From Chamaecrista fasciculata (lineage: Eukaryota > Streptophyta > Magnoliopsida > Fabales > Fabaceae): DNA of 64,000 bases. A program made the position numbers and the translations under genes. The notes below the pieces were generated by a model. It was given only the letters and a program-made list of their open reading frames with translations, did not search any database and was not told where the DNA came from. The stretch lies in NCBI GenBank assembly GCA_003254925.1, contig QANZ01055329.1, positions 1-64,000 on the forward strand, written 5' to 3'. Position 1 is the stretch's first letter, and every line of letters starts with the position of its first letter. Shown here in pieces: positions 44,729-56,729 of the stretch.

Positions 44729-44904
44729 CTTTTTTATTTACGCATTGATTCATTGACTCAGTACAAATTGAAGGATTAAAAAATAAATCCTGTATAAAAT
44801 ATATATGGACAAAATTGAGTAATTATAATCATAACATATATATATTTATCATATAAAATAATCCATCACAGATTATATAAGTCCAATGCAAAAATCCAAT
44901 GCAA

Positions 44905-45725
44905 TATTTTTGGTCTCTATGGTTTGGTGTATTTAAAGATCGAGTTATTGTGGTTTAAAAAGTGTCAATTTAGGGCTCGAGATTTACTCCGTATGTAAAA
45001 AGGGTCCCCATCGAATATTTCTATCCAAAAATTAACAAAATAAAATGCATTTTTATTAACATTCCAAAAATTTTATCATCTTTTTTATCAAAAACCTCAA
45101 TTCAAGTTTTATCCATATTCTATCCATTCCAACTTGATGAAAATGAAACTAGACTTTAATCTAATGTTTTGGAATGTCAAAATACATAAAAAAAAAAAAT
45201 AGCATTTGGTAGCAGCAACACTCAAAGAAAACTAGCAAAATGAATGGGTATTTCATTAAGTGGGAAAAAAGCGTTTTGGGGAAGGGATTTCAAGTGGTGA
45301 ATTCGGTTTTCGTATTTTATTGTACGGTAGGTTTTTTTCCCCTTTTAAATCGTGTTTGAGTTGTTGTTACTCTTTTGCTACTTGATTTCATCTAGGATAA
45401 TGATTTTTTGCTTGAAAATGGCTTGAAAATGAGAAACAATGGATTGAGATTTTTGATTTGCAGGTTTCAGGAATCTGTTTGATAAAGATAATAAACTTTC
45501 TATACTATTCTGAGATGAATTAGGATCTGAATAAAAGAAAAGCTTGACGGGTAAAATGTTGATAAAAACTCATTTTTCCGTTAATATTTGGATATAAATA
45601 TACCACAACGACCCTTTTCTTCTAATGGAGTAAATCTCAAGCCCTAAATTGACACTTTTAAATCATGGGGACCCAATCTCTAAATACACCAAACCACAGA
45701 GACCTTCTTTGTAATTTACCCTTTG
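44905..45725. repeat. Inverted-repeat element
   Basis: The left arm (GGTCTCTATGGTTTGGTGTA, GTGTCAATTTAGGGCTCGAG, TTTACTCCGTATG) is complementary to 45590-45725 (GGAGTAAATCTCAAGCCCTA, ACACCAAACCACAGAGACC). It is non-coding. Confidence 0.65.
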
Positions 45726-46682
45726 TAGTAATATGTATTTGGGTAATAGGTGGATAAATAAGATTTTTTTTTTTTTCAAAAACTTATTTTAGTCCTTAAT
45801 GTTTATTACCCCAAGTTCTGTTTAGTTCTTGATGTTTTTTTTTTCTTGAGTTTTGGTTCGTAATGATTTTTAAAACATTCATTATTGGTCTCCAACAATT
45901 GAATATGGTCAAATCTCTTTCGTTTCAAACCCAAATGTGATTAAATTAGAATTATGCGTTATATTTAATAAATTTTTTCTTTATCTAGTTAGAGTTATCA
46001 GCAAACAAGGTGAAATCAAGTATGAAATCAGGGCCTGGAAATGGGCCGCTTATTTCATAAATTTGATCATATCTCTCATTTCAAGTTTGAATGCAACAAA
46101 ATCGAAATATAATATAATAATATTTTATTTTTATTAAAATCCAAAAGTAATAAAGTAATTATAATTTACATTGTTCATTATAAATATTAAATAAGAAATT
46201 GTTAAAAGATAATCAACCGATGGTATGAACAAGAATTAAAATTATTTCTCATTATTTAATTTAAATACTCCTGACAACTCTGGTGACTCTAATTTACATT
46301 TAATTGTAGGCTATTAGGAGTTTTTAGTTTATAACTTTTAGAAATTAACAAACCTGATAGTTTAAAATCTTAATTATTATATTTGAGATTTACATATTTT
46401 TAAAAGCTTGTGGTAAAATTATAGAGTAAATAGAGGTAAAAATTTTCGCATGACTTATTATTTCAATACCGTAATATAACACTTCCAAGTAAGAAATAAT
46501 AACTGATAGAGATAAAAAAAAATTTAAAATAAATTGCATTTCTAGAACTTTCTCATCACAATGAATCCAACGAAATAAATTTTGCCAAGAAATTATATTT
46601 CTAGAATTTTGTGATTTTAAAGACTGTTTTGAATAGAGTTAAATATTTCTGGGGTTTAAGTAATTTCAGCCTCTTTTTCCTA
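45726..46682. other. Intergenic repeat fragments, no gene seen
   Basis: 45775-46120 contains TTAGTCCTTAATG and CATATCTCTCATTTCAAGTT phrases seen in other repeats in the window. The open frame at 45937-46137 falls in this and is not convincing. Confidence 0.4.
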
Positions 46683-47045
46683 CATTAAAATCATCTTTTA
46701 TCCCTCAAAGGTTGTTAAAATTACGAAATAGTCCCAAAAGTGCCAAGTTCTGTTAGTTTTCTAACAGAATTAAAGCTTTGGGTACCGAAGCGTTAACAGA
46801 GAATACTACAGGCCAGGGTACTAGAATGTCACTTTTTAAACCACAAGGTGCCAAAGTGGAATATGGCCAAACACAGGGTATCAAAGTGTAATTTACCCTA
46901 AATTATATGCATTTCATAAACTTGAGGGTAAATTTTACTTAGATGCCTTGTGGTCTGACTATATTTCATTTTAGTATCATGTGGTTTAGAAAGTGGCATT
47001 CTAGTACTTGTTACTTTTCGTTAATACTTTGGTACCTAGAGTACG
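46683..47045. repeat. Two ACTTTGGTACC-family arms, tail to head
   Basis: 46683-46905 reads as a right-hand arm ending AAAGTGTAATTTACCCT. 46922-47045 reads as a left-hand arm starting GAGGGTAAATTTTACTT. They form an inverted pair facing outward around 46913, so they come from two neighbouring elements or from a rearranged one. Confidence 0.6.
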
Positions 47046-48980
47046 AAATAGTGTGGGTTGTTCTAATGACCAAAGTACAATGGACTTGTAGAAAATGCGT
47101 GGTGGTTGTTGGTCAGCTTCTTTGATGCCTATATTAGTAACTGGTCTTGGAGAGAAAATCAATCTTAAAGAGTTAAAGAGTAGAATAATGTGTGTGTGTA
47201 CCTTATAGAAATGATCAAGATTACCTTACTTATAGACACTTGGGATGTCCAGTAAACGATAATCTTGGGAGGAGAAGTTAGCATGGTCGTTATTATGGTT
47301 GAGATACTTGGTGAGACAATCAATTTAGTTAGGCAGTTTGTGGATGCCATATCAAGTTCAAAAATAATTTATACAAAATATAGTCTAACATGCGGGTTGG
47401 CCGATTTATCATACCAAATTTTGATATATTTTTTGGTCTGCTTTTTACATTATTTTATAATGATTTATTACAACAATGACCAAATAATATGATAAGATTT
47501 GTACTAAGCTTATGCCGGAATAATCGACAAAAAGTGTGATTTTGCAGTATTTTTTTATTAATTAATTACCATTCTATTTAGAGCTGCTGCTTAATCGTTC
47601 ACTCAATGGTTTCAGGCCAAGTATCACAACAAAAGACAGTCTAGCAAGCTAAACCGAGGGTTGAAGCAATTGAAGAAGGAAATGACAAGCCTGCAAGATT
47701 TGTGACATCACATTGAGATGGCGGCGCATGAGTTTTTGTTAGCATCACGTAAGGATGACAGTACATCATAGATCATAACTAGAGAAGATAAAGTTGAGTT
47801 GTACTTGACCTGTCGTTGAGCTCGACGGTGAAAGAAGTCTTGGCTACGAAGTTAGGTAATTGACAGTTAGAAAGCCGAAAATCCAAAATGGTTGCATAAC
47901 TGCCAGCGAGATATAGTTGATCCGTGATATTGAGCTGGCAACACAACATGATGGCGTAAGACCAAATTCTGTTTATAAATCAATCTTGTCATTTCCAACT
48001 CAAAATAGAAGGAAATACTAGAGAAATACGTCATTAGTCTTCCAGAAGCATGAGTAACTAATCTTTCAATACCTAGAGGAGGAATCCGACGAAATGGCCA
48101 GAGTTCATCGATTCTAGTACCGTGGAGTTATTGGTTTTGCTATGTATTCCTTTATACTTTAGTTAGTTCATAATGCACGACTGATTGTAAGTATTTCTAG
48201 ACAATTAGTTATATGACTACTTTAATTATTTCATACGATTTATTGACTATATTTGTATTGATACCGTTGGTATCAAAAATTTATGATTAATAAAGAGTAA
48301 TCACATTATTCATTGTTGGTTGCCGAGTGATCTATTCTATTTTTTAATTTGTCGTCATTGCTTGAATTGAAGGTTGTCTTCGGAGTTGTGATCCATATAT
48401 TTATTTACTCGTTCAGGGTGGATTGTAAAGTCGTCTACAATCTAATATTTCGCGTATGCGAACTACAATATTGAATGTGGTTGATCCAAAGCATAACTAA
48501 GTGGCAATTTAACTCCATATATTTTATTAAACAAGGAAAGTCATTCGCAAGATTCTCTCTATTGAGTATGTTTTTATTATATTGTTATTACCACTGCCAT
48601 TAAACCATTCATCAATTCGAGTTTGCACACAATTACCTCTCACTCACCAAAGAGTTATGCGGGAGAGTGATCTTGAGTTGTGCCTATACTATATTATTTA
48701 ATATAGTGCGTGGGGATAGCTTAAGTAAAAATATTAAAATCTTACTGATCAGACGACAAGTCGATCACCAATACAATTCTTTTATCCCTCATATATTTAT
48801 TTTCTTATAATTTGGTCCTTTTTATTTTTTTTTTCCTAAATTTGGTTCCACACAATTTATTTTTGAGTGACTAAATTGAGAATAAAAATCTATGAAAAAA
48901 CTGAAGTAAGAAAATAATATTATTTGAGATATCAAGATATAGTTTTAGCTAACTAATTTTTTTATTTATTTATTATAGAC
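47046..48980. other. Unassigned region, possible old retroelement remnant
   Basis: 47600-48760 differs from its surroundings in being less T-rich and containing broken coding-like stretches (for example 47618-47710, rich in Lys and Gln on the plus strand with stops after). I do not recognise a family and see no termini. The frames at 46943-47125 and 47265-47492 are not supported. Confidence 0.35.
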
Positions 48981-48995
48981 TTGCTAGTTAAATTA

Positions 48996-49295
48996 TTGGT
49001 ATTAAAAAAAAGTGATAGTAAGGGAAGGCACTCCCAAAACTACCGGGCAAGGCGCCAGAGGCATGTCAGAGAGGCTGACAGAGGCCTAACCCAAATGATT
49101 ACTGCACAAGCCTAAACTGCAAGCAGTTTTACCCAAAATAACTACTCAATTAGCCCTTGGGCTCCAGAGGATCTCTTTGAGGAGGGATACCCACCAAGTG
49201 GAATTAAGTGGCTTCAGGGTAATTCGAACCCTTGCCCATGATAAGGCACAGGTTTTTCGTCCGGATCCTTAACCACTTGTGCCAACCCACATTGA
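48996..49295 (-). mobile_element. tRNA-derived SINE
   Basis: On the minus strand it starts GGTTGGCACAAGTGGTTAAGG, containing a pol III A-box-like TGGCACAAGTGG, followed by a B-box-like GGGTTCGAATTAC about 40 bases on. It ends in a T run on that strand (plus-strand A run 49004-49011), as in plant SINEs of the Au type. Flanking duplications CTAGTTAAATTA (48984-48995 and 49296-49307) are perfect over 12 bp. The length is about 300 bp. Confidence 0.85.
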
Positions 49296-49340
49296 CTAGT
49301 TAAATTAGGTTAAGCAGATTCAAAATCTTAAAACTTATAG

Positions 49341-49989
49341 GGGGTGTTTGGTACGCGGATTGAAAAAATACTCCCGGGATTATGATTTTCGTAGTAGAGC
49401 AATTCTGCATTTGGTACACGGATAAGAAAATTAATCCCAGAAATGTTGTATTTCTAGGAGTACCTTAATCACATGAATTGGGATTAGGATAATCCCATGG
49501 CATGAGATTATTTTTTTCTACCCAAAATGACTATACTACTCCTAATTAATTTATTCTAATGAATTTATTAATGTTATTTAAAATGATTGTATTACTTTAA
49601 CCCATGGCATGAGATTATTTTTGCCTACCCAAAAAAGTATTTTCCTAAGAAATTTATTTATGCTATTTAAAAATTTTAATTATGATATAATTTTTTTTTA
49701 TGATATAGTATTTTTCTCATGAATTATTTGGAGAATTTCTACATTTGATAAGTTGAGAATAAAAAGTCAATGACATATTTAGAAAAGTATTAAACATTCC
49801 AAAAAATATCAAAGTTGAACCAAACACAAAATTGTAACATTATTAGGATTATTGCAAAATAATCTTATGATTATTTAACTCATCCAAACAGATATTCTTA
49901 TAGTGATAAGAATCTTATTTCTAAGAATCACATTCCAAATAATATGATTCCCGAAAATGAAAACATAATATATGTACCAAACGCCTCCC
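49341..49989. mobile_element. MITE with GTTTGGTAC termini, PIF/Harbinger-like
   Basis: The left terminus GGGGGTGTTTGGTAC and right terminus GTACCAAACGCCTCCC are complementary with two changes. The interior repeats phrases such as ATGGCATGAGATTATTTTT and its partners. The flanking trinucleotides (ATA, TAA) are not a clear duplication, so the superfamily is tentative. Confidence 0.6.
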
Positions 49990-50370
49990 TAATTCAATTT
50001 AAATCATAACAAGCTCAAATTTTCTCCTTCAACTCCAATTAACTCATTTGATTCTTTGCTTCAATCCACCAAACATTCATTCTCTAAGAGAATTTCCTAT
50101 TGGGGCTCTGATATGAAATTCATTATTGTTGTGGCAATTCAATTTTTATATCCTTAGATCTATCATTTTTTTTTCCAAATTAAAAGATATTTTTCCTTCC
50201 TATTATGGCACAAGCATATTTGAGATTTTTTATTAAAATAATATATAAATTATAAAGTTATTATCGCAATACTTAAAAAAATCATACTTTTTATCTAGAT
50301 AGAAGATACATTACAATAATGCAATTTTTATTTGAGTTAAGTAAATTATATTTTGAGGAAAAAAATTAAA

Positions 50371-50629
50371 AGATAAATTACATTTTGATATTCTGTAGTT
50401 TGACATCATTCCATTTTAATATCTTGTGATTTAAAATATGACACTTTGATATTCTGAAATATGTACCATTAACACTTTAGTATTATAAACAATTTTTTCA
50501 TTTGATTTGAATAGAATATTATATGTGCATTTAACATACCTCAATAATTTTTTTTGATACCCAGGAAAGATAAATTATATTTTGATATTCTGTAGTTTGA
50601 CATCATTTCATTTTAATATCTTGTGATTT
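50371..50629. repeat. Two direct copies of an ACTTTGGTACC-like arm
   Basis: AGATAAATTACATTTTGATA, TTCTGTAGTTTGACATCATT starts at 50371 and recurs, nearly the same, at 50569. These are diverged left arms of the family seen at 53083 and 62188. The surrounding 49990-51110 holds no gene that I can support. Confidence 0.55.
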
Positions 50630-51110
50630 AATTTTTTTTTATATTATTCGACGCACGTACTCTGCAATGAATTATTTTTTTTTTTTTTGTTTACAAGCAA
50701 GTCACATGTATTGCAGCGTCATCATCACCTTCTGATTTCTGCTTATCAGTGTCTTGTAGCCAGTGCCAGTGTCACGTTTCGATACGTTATTAGTTGTTCA
50801 TGGTTGGTCCATTAATTTTGAGATTTATATTTTATAAATTAAAAAAAATTATATAAATTTCTAGATTAAAAACATTAAATTCAACATCTATAAATTGGTC
50901 AAATTATCTGCTACTCCAAAATCCAAATGATCTAAAACAAGATAGTAAACATTCTTACATGCATGTATATATATATATATTAAAAAAACAAAACCATTCT
51001 CACATGCATTTCATTGCATCATTTTCTTCACGTGTCTTCTCTTGTCTCACTCATATTGAGGAGATGCAGATGATGTGATGTAACAAGAATAAATATATAA
51101 AAAGTGTTAA

Positions 51111-51728
51111 ATAAAGATTTTTTTTCTTCAAAATTCATCTTATATTTTTCGTTCAAGTTTAAATGAGAAGTTTAATGAATCTCTTTTTTTTTCACAGTTA
51201 AAAAATATTTATAAATAAGATTAAATCAAACTAAAAGTAGAATTGAGACCAAAAAATAAATGAAAAATTGTAAAAAATTGATTGCACATTCATTTTTGAG
51301 TCTGATTTAACTTCATTTACTGATCGTGTTAATTGGGCAACAAAAACATTTATTAAGAGTAAGACACAGCTTCTAACTCGTCACATTCAACTTGAAAATG
51401 ATATTCAACTTAAAAATTAGAGATATATGACTAATTTTGCTTGTTTAATCACAAAATGAGAGGTCCATTTTCAAGAGTCAATTTGATCTCATTTGTTGAC
51501 GGTTTGAATTGAATAAAGAAAGTACTTGTCAAAAATAACACGTAACTTTAGATTCATCACATTCGAATGCGAAACGAGAGATATAATTATATTTTATAGT
51601 TTGGAAAAAATAAACTTAGGGACAACATTTAAGATTAATTTGGATATTTTAAAATATTTAAGATCAAAATAAACTTAAAAATGTATATTTATTATTTAGG
51701 ATCAATTTGAACATTTGACCAACATATT
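51111..51728. repeat. Dispersed repeat related to 6603-7138
   Basis: Phrases such as CTCATTTGTTGACGG and AATAACACGTAACTTTAGATTC match the interior of the element at 6603-7138. No clear termini and no coding sequence. Confidence 0.45.
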
Positions 51729-53082
51729 ANATAAATCATATAAACAATTACTAATATCTATCTATATATATATATAAATGCTCATAAGTCATAAGTAAAT
51801 CTTATAACATGTCTCAAGATCCTTATCCAACATCATCAATTTATAGTCTCAACATGTAATTAGCTAATTATCAAGATGTCTAAAAAGTTTATCATAAGTT
51901 CAGTAAAAAACTAACAAAAACAAGGCAACAACCACGAGTAACATTACAAATTTAGAACATCATTATCAAAAAGTTCATCCAAGCATATATCACATATCAA
52001 AATCATCATCATCAATCTCTCCCATTTCTCTTTCATCCACTGAAATCTCCAAATCATCAACAGTGTCACGAGGTTCAACATTTTCTACTTCTTGAACTTC
52101 AAAGACTTCATCTTCTACTTCATCTATGTCTTAATCTCTTTTTTCATTATTTTCAGTGATCCATTCATCATCAGAAGAAAGATCTTCTATGGTGTTAAGC
52201 TCCCTTATAGTTCTTTTCCCTTTCAATTTTCGATCAAACATAACATAGACCAACTCATTCAACTTTTTTTGAATCATACGATTCATTCTCTTCGTGTGAA
52301 CCTAAATAATGAATGATTATAAATGAGAAAATTAGCAACCAGGTCCCCTGAAATGTGGAGGCGCTGGCTGATAGGTCCCTGAATTTTCGAAATTGTACAA
52401 CCTGATCCCCGAATTTTCAAAACGTCATACTAATAGGTCCCTCCGTCAAATGGCTGTTTGAAAAAGCTGAAGTGGACATAACGGAGGCTGATGTGTCCCG
52501 TTATTTGCTGACGTGTCCCGTTATCTGACACGTCAGCACCCGTTATCCTAAAAAAAGACTGTCACGTGTGTAAAATTAAGCCACATTAGCATATACAATA
52601 AAAAAAATCTGATTTGAGAAAATAGGTCTTTGGCCACATTCTTATCTCATTTTCTCAATTTCCCCTCATTTTCATCATCTTCATTCATTTTAGTCCCAAA
52701 TCCTCAAAATAAAACTGTAAAGTGTCCCAAAACTCTTCCAAACATTCCAAATTAGTCCTTAAAAATATTAAAAACTCTAAAACCCTAAACTCTAAACTTC
52801 TAACCCTAAACCCTAAAACCCTATAACCCTAAATCCTAAACCCTAAACCTTAAAAAAAATATGATTTGAGCAATTAGATCCCTCACTCATTCTTATCTCA
52901 TTATTCTCAATTCTCCCTCTTTTTCATCATCTTCATTCATTTTAGTCCCAAATCCTCAAAATAAAACTGTAAAATGTCCTAAAACTCTTCCAAACTTTCC
53001 AATTTAGTCCTTAAACCCTAAACCCCTAAAATTTATCTTTTTTTTAATCTTCATTTTCATCTTCCCATATTTTTTTTAGGGT

Positions 53083-53716
53083 AAATTACACTTTGGTACC
53101 CTGTGGTTTGACCCTATTTCACTTTGGTACCCTGTGGTTTGAAACTTGACACTTTATCTTCCATAAATTAATAATATGTTCACAACATATTTATCAAATA
53201 AAATGATTGGCCCTAGGGCACAATCTCCAACAATTTTCTCATTGCACTTATAGGTCCTTGGCCCATTTTTATTTCATTATTCTCAATTCCTCCTCTTTTT
53301 CATCATCTTCATTTATTTTAGTCCCAAATTCTAAAAATAAAATTATAAAGTGTCACAAAACTCTTCCAAACATTCCAATTTAGTCCTTAAAAATATTAAA
53401 AACCTCAAACCCTAAAATCCTAAAACCCTAAACCCTAAACTCTAAACCCTAAAAATCTAAATCCTAAAACCTAAAACCCAAAGAACATCACAATTTTTTT
53501 TTATTTTCATCTTAATTTTTTTTTAATCTTCATCTTCATCTTCCCATATTTTTTTCTGAGATCAACATCATCTCATATCANATTACAAAATAGGTCCAAA
53601 TGGTACCAAAGTGTTAATGGAGAATACCACAGGGTACCAAAGTGTCAAGTTTCAAACCACAGGGTACCAAAGTGAAACAGGGTCAAACCACAGGGTACCA
53701 AAGTGTAATTTACCCA
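53083..53716. mobile_element. ACTTTGGTACC-family element nested in the fold-back element
   Basis: The left terminus GGGTAAATTACACTTTGGTA (53094) and the right terminus ending TACCAAAGTGTAATTTACCC (about 53696-53716) are complementary for over 100 bp with very few differences. Flanks ATTTTTTTTA and ATTTTTTTAA may be a 9-10 bp duplication in T-rich sequence, which would fit a MULE-type element. The left arm breaks off at 53154 where an LTR end fragment is joined. Confidence 0.65.
53154..53232 (-). repeat. Short copia LTR-end fragment
   Basis: About 78 bp ending GGCCCTAGGGCACAATCTCC match the terminal part of the copia LTRs in this window (for example 15350-15426). It is joined directly to the truncated arm of the ACTTTGGTACC-family element on its left. 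Confidence 0.7.
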
Positions 53717-53726
53717 TTTTTTTAAT

Positions 53727-53880
53727 CTTCATCTTCATCTTCCCATATTTTTTTTTTGAATCTTCATCTTCATCTTCTCGAATCATCATCAACATCATCA
53801 TCTTCATCTTCATCTTTATCTTCATCTTCATCTTCCCATTTCAAGATTCCGAACATCATCTTCATCTTCATCCTCATCCT
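53727..53880. repeat. (CATCTT)n microsatellite
   Basis: Degenerate CATCTT/CATCAT hexamer repeats interrupted by ATATTTTTTTTT. The open frame across it (53611-53892) is low complexity. Confidence 0.8.
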
Positions 53881-55169
53881 AGAAACCCATAACATTTTTA
53901 ACATTTCGTAGGGTTCTTCGAATGCTTCAGCCATGGCAATTACCTAGAAACCCAGTATTTCATATATATAGTGTTTTTGCGTTCGGTTTTCGAAGTCTTC
54001 GAATTGCCCAAATCTTTGCTTGTTTTATGAAATTGATTTAAGATTCGGATTGTCAAAAAAAATTGCGTAAAAAATCCTTCTTTTGCTCAGATTCGTAAAA
54101 TTGATATCATTTCATATATTTTATTCAGAATTTAAAAAGTATGATTCATTTTTAGGATCTAGAAAAAATTAAAGAATGATTCATTTCATATATTTTATTC
54201 AGAATTTTTAAGATTCATTTTTAATTTTTGGATGAAGGTTTAGGGAGAGAGAAAAAGTATGATGATGTGTAAAAAATTATGATGTGTAATTCTTTTTAAA
54301 ATTTCTGGTGATGTGTAATTTTTTTTAGGGTTTATGGTTTAGGGTTTAGGTATTTAGGGTTTAGGGTTTAGGATTTAGGGTTTTTAATTTTTTTAAGGAC
54401 TAAACTGGAAGGTTTGGAAGAGTTTTGGGACACTTTACAATTTATTTTGAGGATTTGAGATTAAAATGAATGAAGATGATGAAAAAGATGGGAAATTGAG
54501 AAAAATGGGATAAGAATGGGTCAGGGACCTAATTGTACAACTCAGATTTTTTTAAAGTTTTAGGGTTTAGGGTTTAAGGTTTGGGGTTTAGGGTTTTTAA
54601 TATTTTTAAGGACTAAATTAGAATGTTTTGAAAAGTTTTGGGACACTTTACAATTTTATTTTGAGGATTTGAGACTAAAATGAATGAAGATGATGGAAAA
54701 GAGGGGGAATTAGAATAATGGAATAAAAATGGGTTAGAGGCCTATTTGTCCAATGGCCAAAACGTGCGTTTTGGCCAGGGACCTATTAGTGCAATTGCGA
54801 AAATTTGATGCGGCATTTTTTACTGACGTGGCATATATATTTTTTTTTTTTTGGGATAACGGGTGCTGACGTGGCAATTAATGACCACATCAGCACATAA
54901 CGGGACACATCAACGTCTGTTATGTACACGTCATCTTTTTTGTAACAACCATTTGACGAAGGGACTTATTAGTATGACGTTTTGAAAATTCCGGGACCGG
55001 CTTGTACAATTTCGAAAATTCAGGGACCGTCGCCTCCAAATTTCAGGGACCAGGTTGCTAGTTTTCTCTTAATTAACTTAATTATAGAAAGAGAATAAAA
55101 TAATAAGATTTGTAAAAAAGAAGTCATGTTTAAAGTTTCTTACCCTCTCAAAAGTACTACAATTACGTC

Positions 55170-56506
55170 TGATAATATAGAAACGGAGAAAAGACGTGAA
55201 GCAACAGTCAAGAGGCGGAGCTGGCCACTTTTGGGCAGCCATCGTCGCCCTACACATGTAGGGCGAACACCCTGAAGACGGAGTCTTCCCGAAGGACCAT
55301 AGCCTTATTAGTTAATCAAGTTACCCACATAACCCGCTTCTGGAAATTGTGGATTTCAGTAAGGATTCTCCTAGATATCTCGTAAAGAGATATCTTCCCC
55401 AAAATATCAGAGCCAAACTGATTCGCTGATTCTCCTAGAGTCAGTAGGATATCAGATCCCACAAATATCGGACCCTCCTCATGGCAGCCCATACTATAAG
55501 AGGGGGGAAGGAAGGGTCAATTGAGGTAACGCTCTAACTCAGTCTAAATTGATTACTCACAAATACTCTCTACTACATTGTTGTCAAACTCGAGTTTTAA
55601 CTCGTAAACTCGCCGAGCTTACCCCCTAAAATCGTGTAAACTCGGCTCAAACTCGGACCTGAGGTGAACTCGGAGCAAACTCGAGTTTTAACTCGTAAAC
55701 TCGGTAAACTCGCGAGTTTGCAGTAAACTCGGCGAGTTCACTCCCTTATTTTTTTTTCGGTTTTTGTCAAATAAAACCATCCCATTCAGCAAAAAAAAAG
55801 AAAAACCAACCCAAGCATAAAAAAACCGGCCCACACTTAAAATTACCCTAAACCTAATCTATCTTCGACAATTTCCCAATTTTTTCTGCCTCTTGCGACT
55901 TACTCTGCCTCTTGCGACTTGCCTTCAAAATTTTCTCCCTTCTTCGACTTGCTCTGCGTTCTGCAACTCGCTGCGCCGTCGACGCCTTCCGACGACGCCG
56001 TCGATGCCGTCGACGCCTTCCCCTGCTGCTGTCGCTGCTCGCTGCCGCTGGGTATGTGTCAATATAAACCTAATCTATCTTTGTTATTTCATCGGCTGTG
56101 AGTTTGTGAATGTCTGAATGTATGAATGTGAGTTTGGGTATGTTAATGTGAATATGTTAATGTATGATTTATGAATGGATGAATGTGAGTTTGTGACTAG
56201 GGGATGGGTATGTAATATGATTTATGAATGTATTTTGATTTAATTTTACACTTAAAGAAATGATATATATGTGTAAATTTTATTCTGCATACGTAGGTAA
56301 ACTCGGCGAGTTTACGATCCGAGTTTACCCGCCCCCCTCCACGAGTTTGGTTAAATTCTCGAGTTTGACAACCTTGCTCTACTAACATAAGCATCGGAGG
56401 TGAATTGCAGGGCAACCCCCCGCTATTCATTGATTTTGCAGCAACCAATTACCGAAAATCCTCACCGAACCAGGTAAGGCCCCTTGGGCCAGAACTTGAT
56501 TCATCA
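55170..56506 (+). mobile_element. Solo LTR, probably Ty3/gypsy, with a nested hAT element
   Basis: It begins TGATAATATAG and ends GATTCATCA, with flanking ACGTC (55165-55169) and ACGTG (56507-56511), a 5-bp duplication with one change. The homologous empty site is at about 12065. Without the nested element it is about 528 bp. The sequence has GC-rich blocks, a TATA-like CTATAAGAGGGG (55495-55506) and the phrase ACTAACATAAGCATCGGAG near its end, typical of plant gypsy LTRs of the Tat type. Orientation is inferred from the TATA-like box. No internal gypsy sequence is present. Confidence 0.78.
55576..56376. mobile_element. Non-autonomous hAT element inside the solo LTR
   Basis: The termini CATTGTTGTCAAACTCGAG and CTCGAGTTTGACAACCTTG are inverted repeats with two changes. 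The 8-bp duplication CTCTACTA is perfect (55568-55575 and 56377-56384), which is diagnostic for hAT. The subterminal regions carry many CTCG and AACTCG motifs, usual binding-site repeats in hAT elements. The two overlapping open frames near 55893-56117 (Pro/Ser/Arg-rich) have no recognisable domain. Confidence 0.9.
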
Positions 56507-56654
56507 ACGTGCATATCCTGAAGAACTACAAGTTAAGCTTAATATTCCAACATCAAACTCAAGGTTTTCAATTTTTGGTTATTTAAAATGGAGCATTTTG
56601 GACCCTGAAAAAATGGTCACAAAAAGCAGCATTTTGGACCTTTTTTCTAAAAGA

Positions 56655-56664
56655 AAACTTAAAA

Positions 56665-56696
<32 letters not shown>

Positions 56697-56729
56697 TATA
56701 TATATTTATATATTTATATATATATATAA
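56655..56729. repeat. (AT)n microsatellite
   Basis: A nearly pure TA/AT run, broken by a few TTTATATATT units. It follows the hAT remnant at the place where copy 1 also has a short AT run (12225-12236). Confidence 0.9.

Larger units (their letters stand above)
52326..55065. mobile_element. 2.7 kb fold-back element with telomere-like repeats in its arms
   Basis: The termini GAGAAAATTAGCAACCAGGT and its near complement (ACCAGGTTGCTAGTTTTCTC) bound the element. The arms of 700 bp or more contain ~280-bp units (repeated near 52600, 52855 and 53232 on the left, and near 54400 and 54545 on the right). Each unit ends in CCCTAAA-type arrays on the left or TTTAGGG-type arrays on the right (52785-52850, 53405-53470, 54325-54395, 54560-54600). 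GC-rich subterminal blocks carry repeated CCCGTTAT and TGACGTG motifs. It sits in the intron of the hAT remnant; comparison with 11955-11980 shows the empty site, but no clear target duplication. Superfamily unknown. Confidence 0.75.
51990..56640 (-). pseudogene. hAT transposase C-terminal remnant, copy 2, split by insertions
   Basis: Read on the minus strand: 56565-56513 gives VGILSLTCSSSGY, and the reading continues across the solo LTR at 55169-55140 with NCSTFER before the donor GGTAAG (near 55140). After an intron now 2.8 kb long, 52300-52140 gives VHTKRMNRMIQKKLNELVYVMFDRKLK, then an acidic tail with one in-frame TAA, ending at TGA 51990-51992. The CSSSGxERNWS-type and HTKRxNR motifs identify the hATC domain. 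The intron is filled by the fold-back element at 52326-55065 and the last coding exon boundary by the solo LTR at 55170-56506. It is homologous to 11613-12130 along its whole length including flanks. Confidence 0.82.

Noticed and set aside
47600..48780. A possible host gene
   Set aside because: Coding-like stretches are short and broken by stops, with no splice structure or domain that I can defend.
52785..54600. Possible chromosome end because of CCCTAAA/TTTAGGG arrays
   Set aside because: The arrays are short, degenerate and inverted relative to each other inside a fold-back element, with unique sequence on both sides. They are interstitial.
55893..56117. Two overlapping Pro/Ser/Ala-rich frames
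   Set aside because: They fall within a hAT element with perfect 8-bp duplication; short, overlapping and low complexity.
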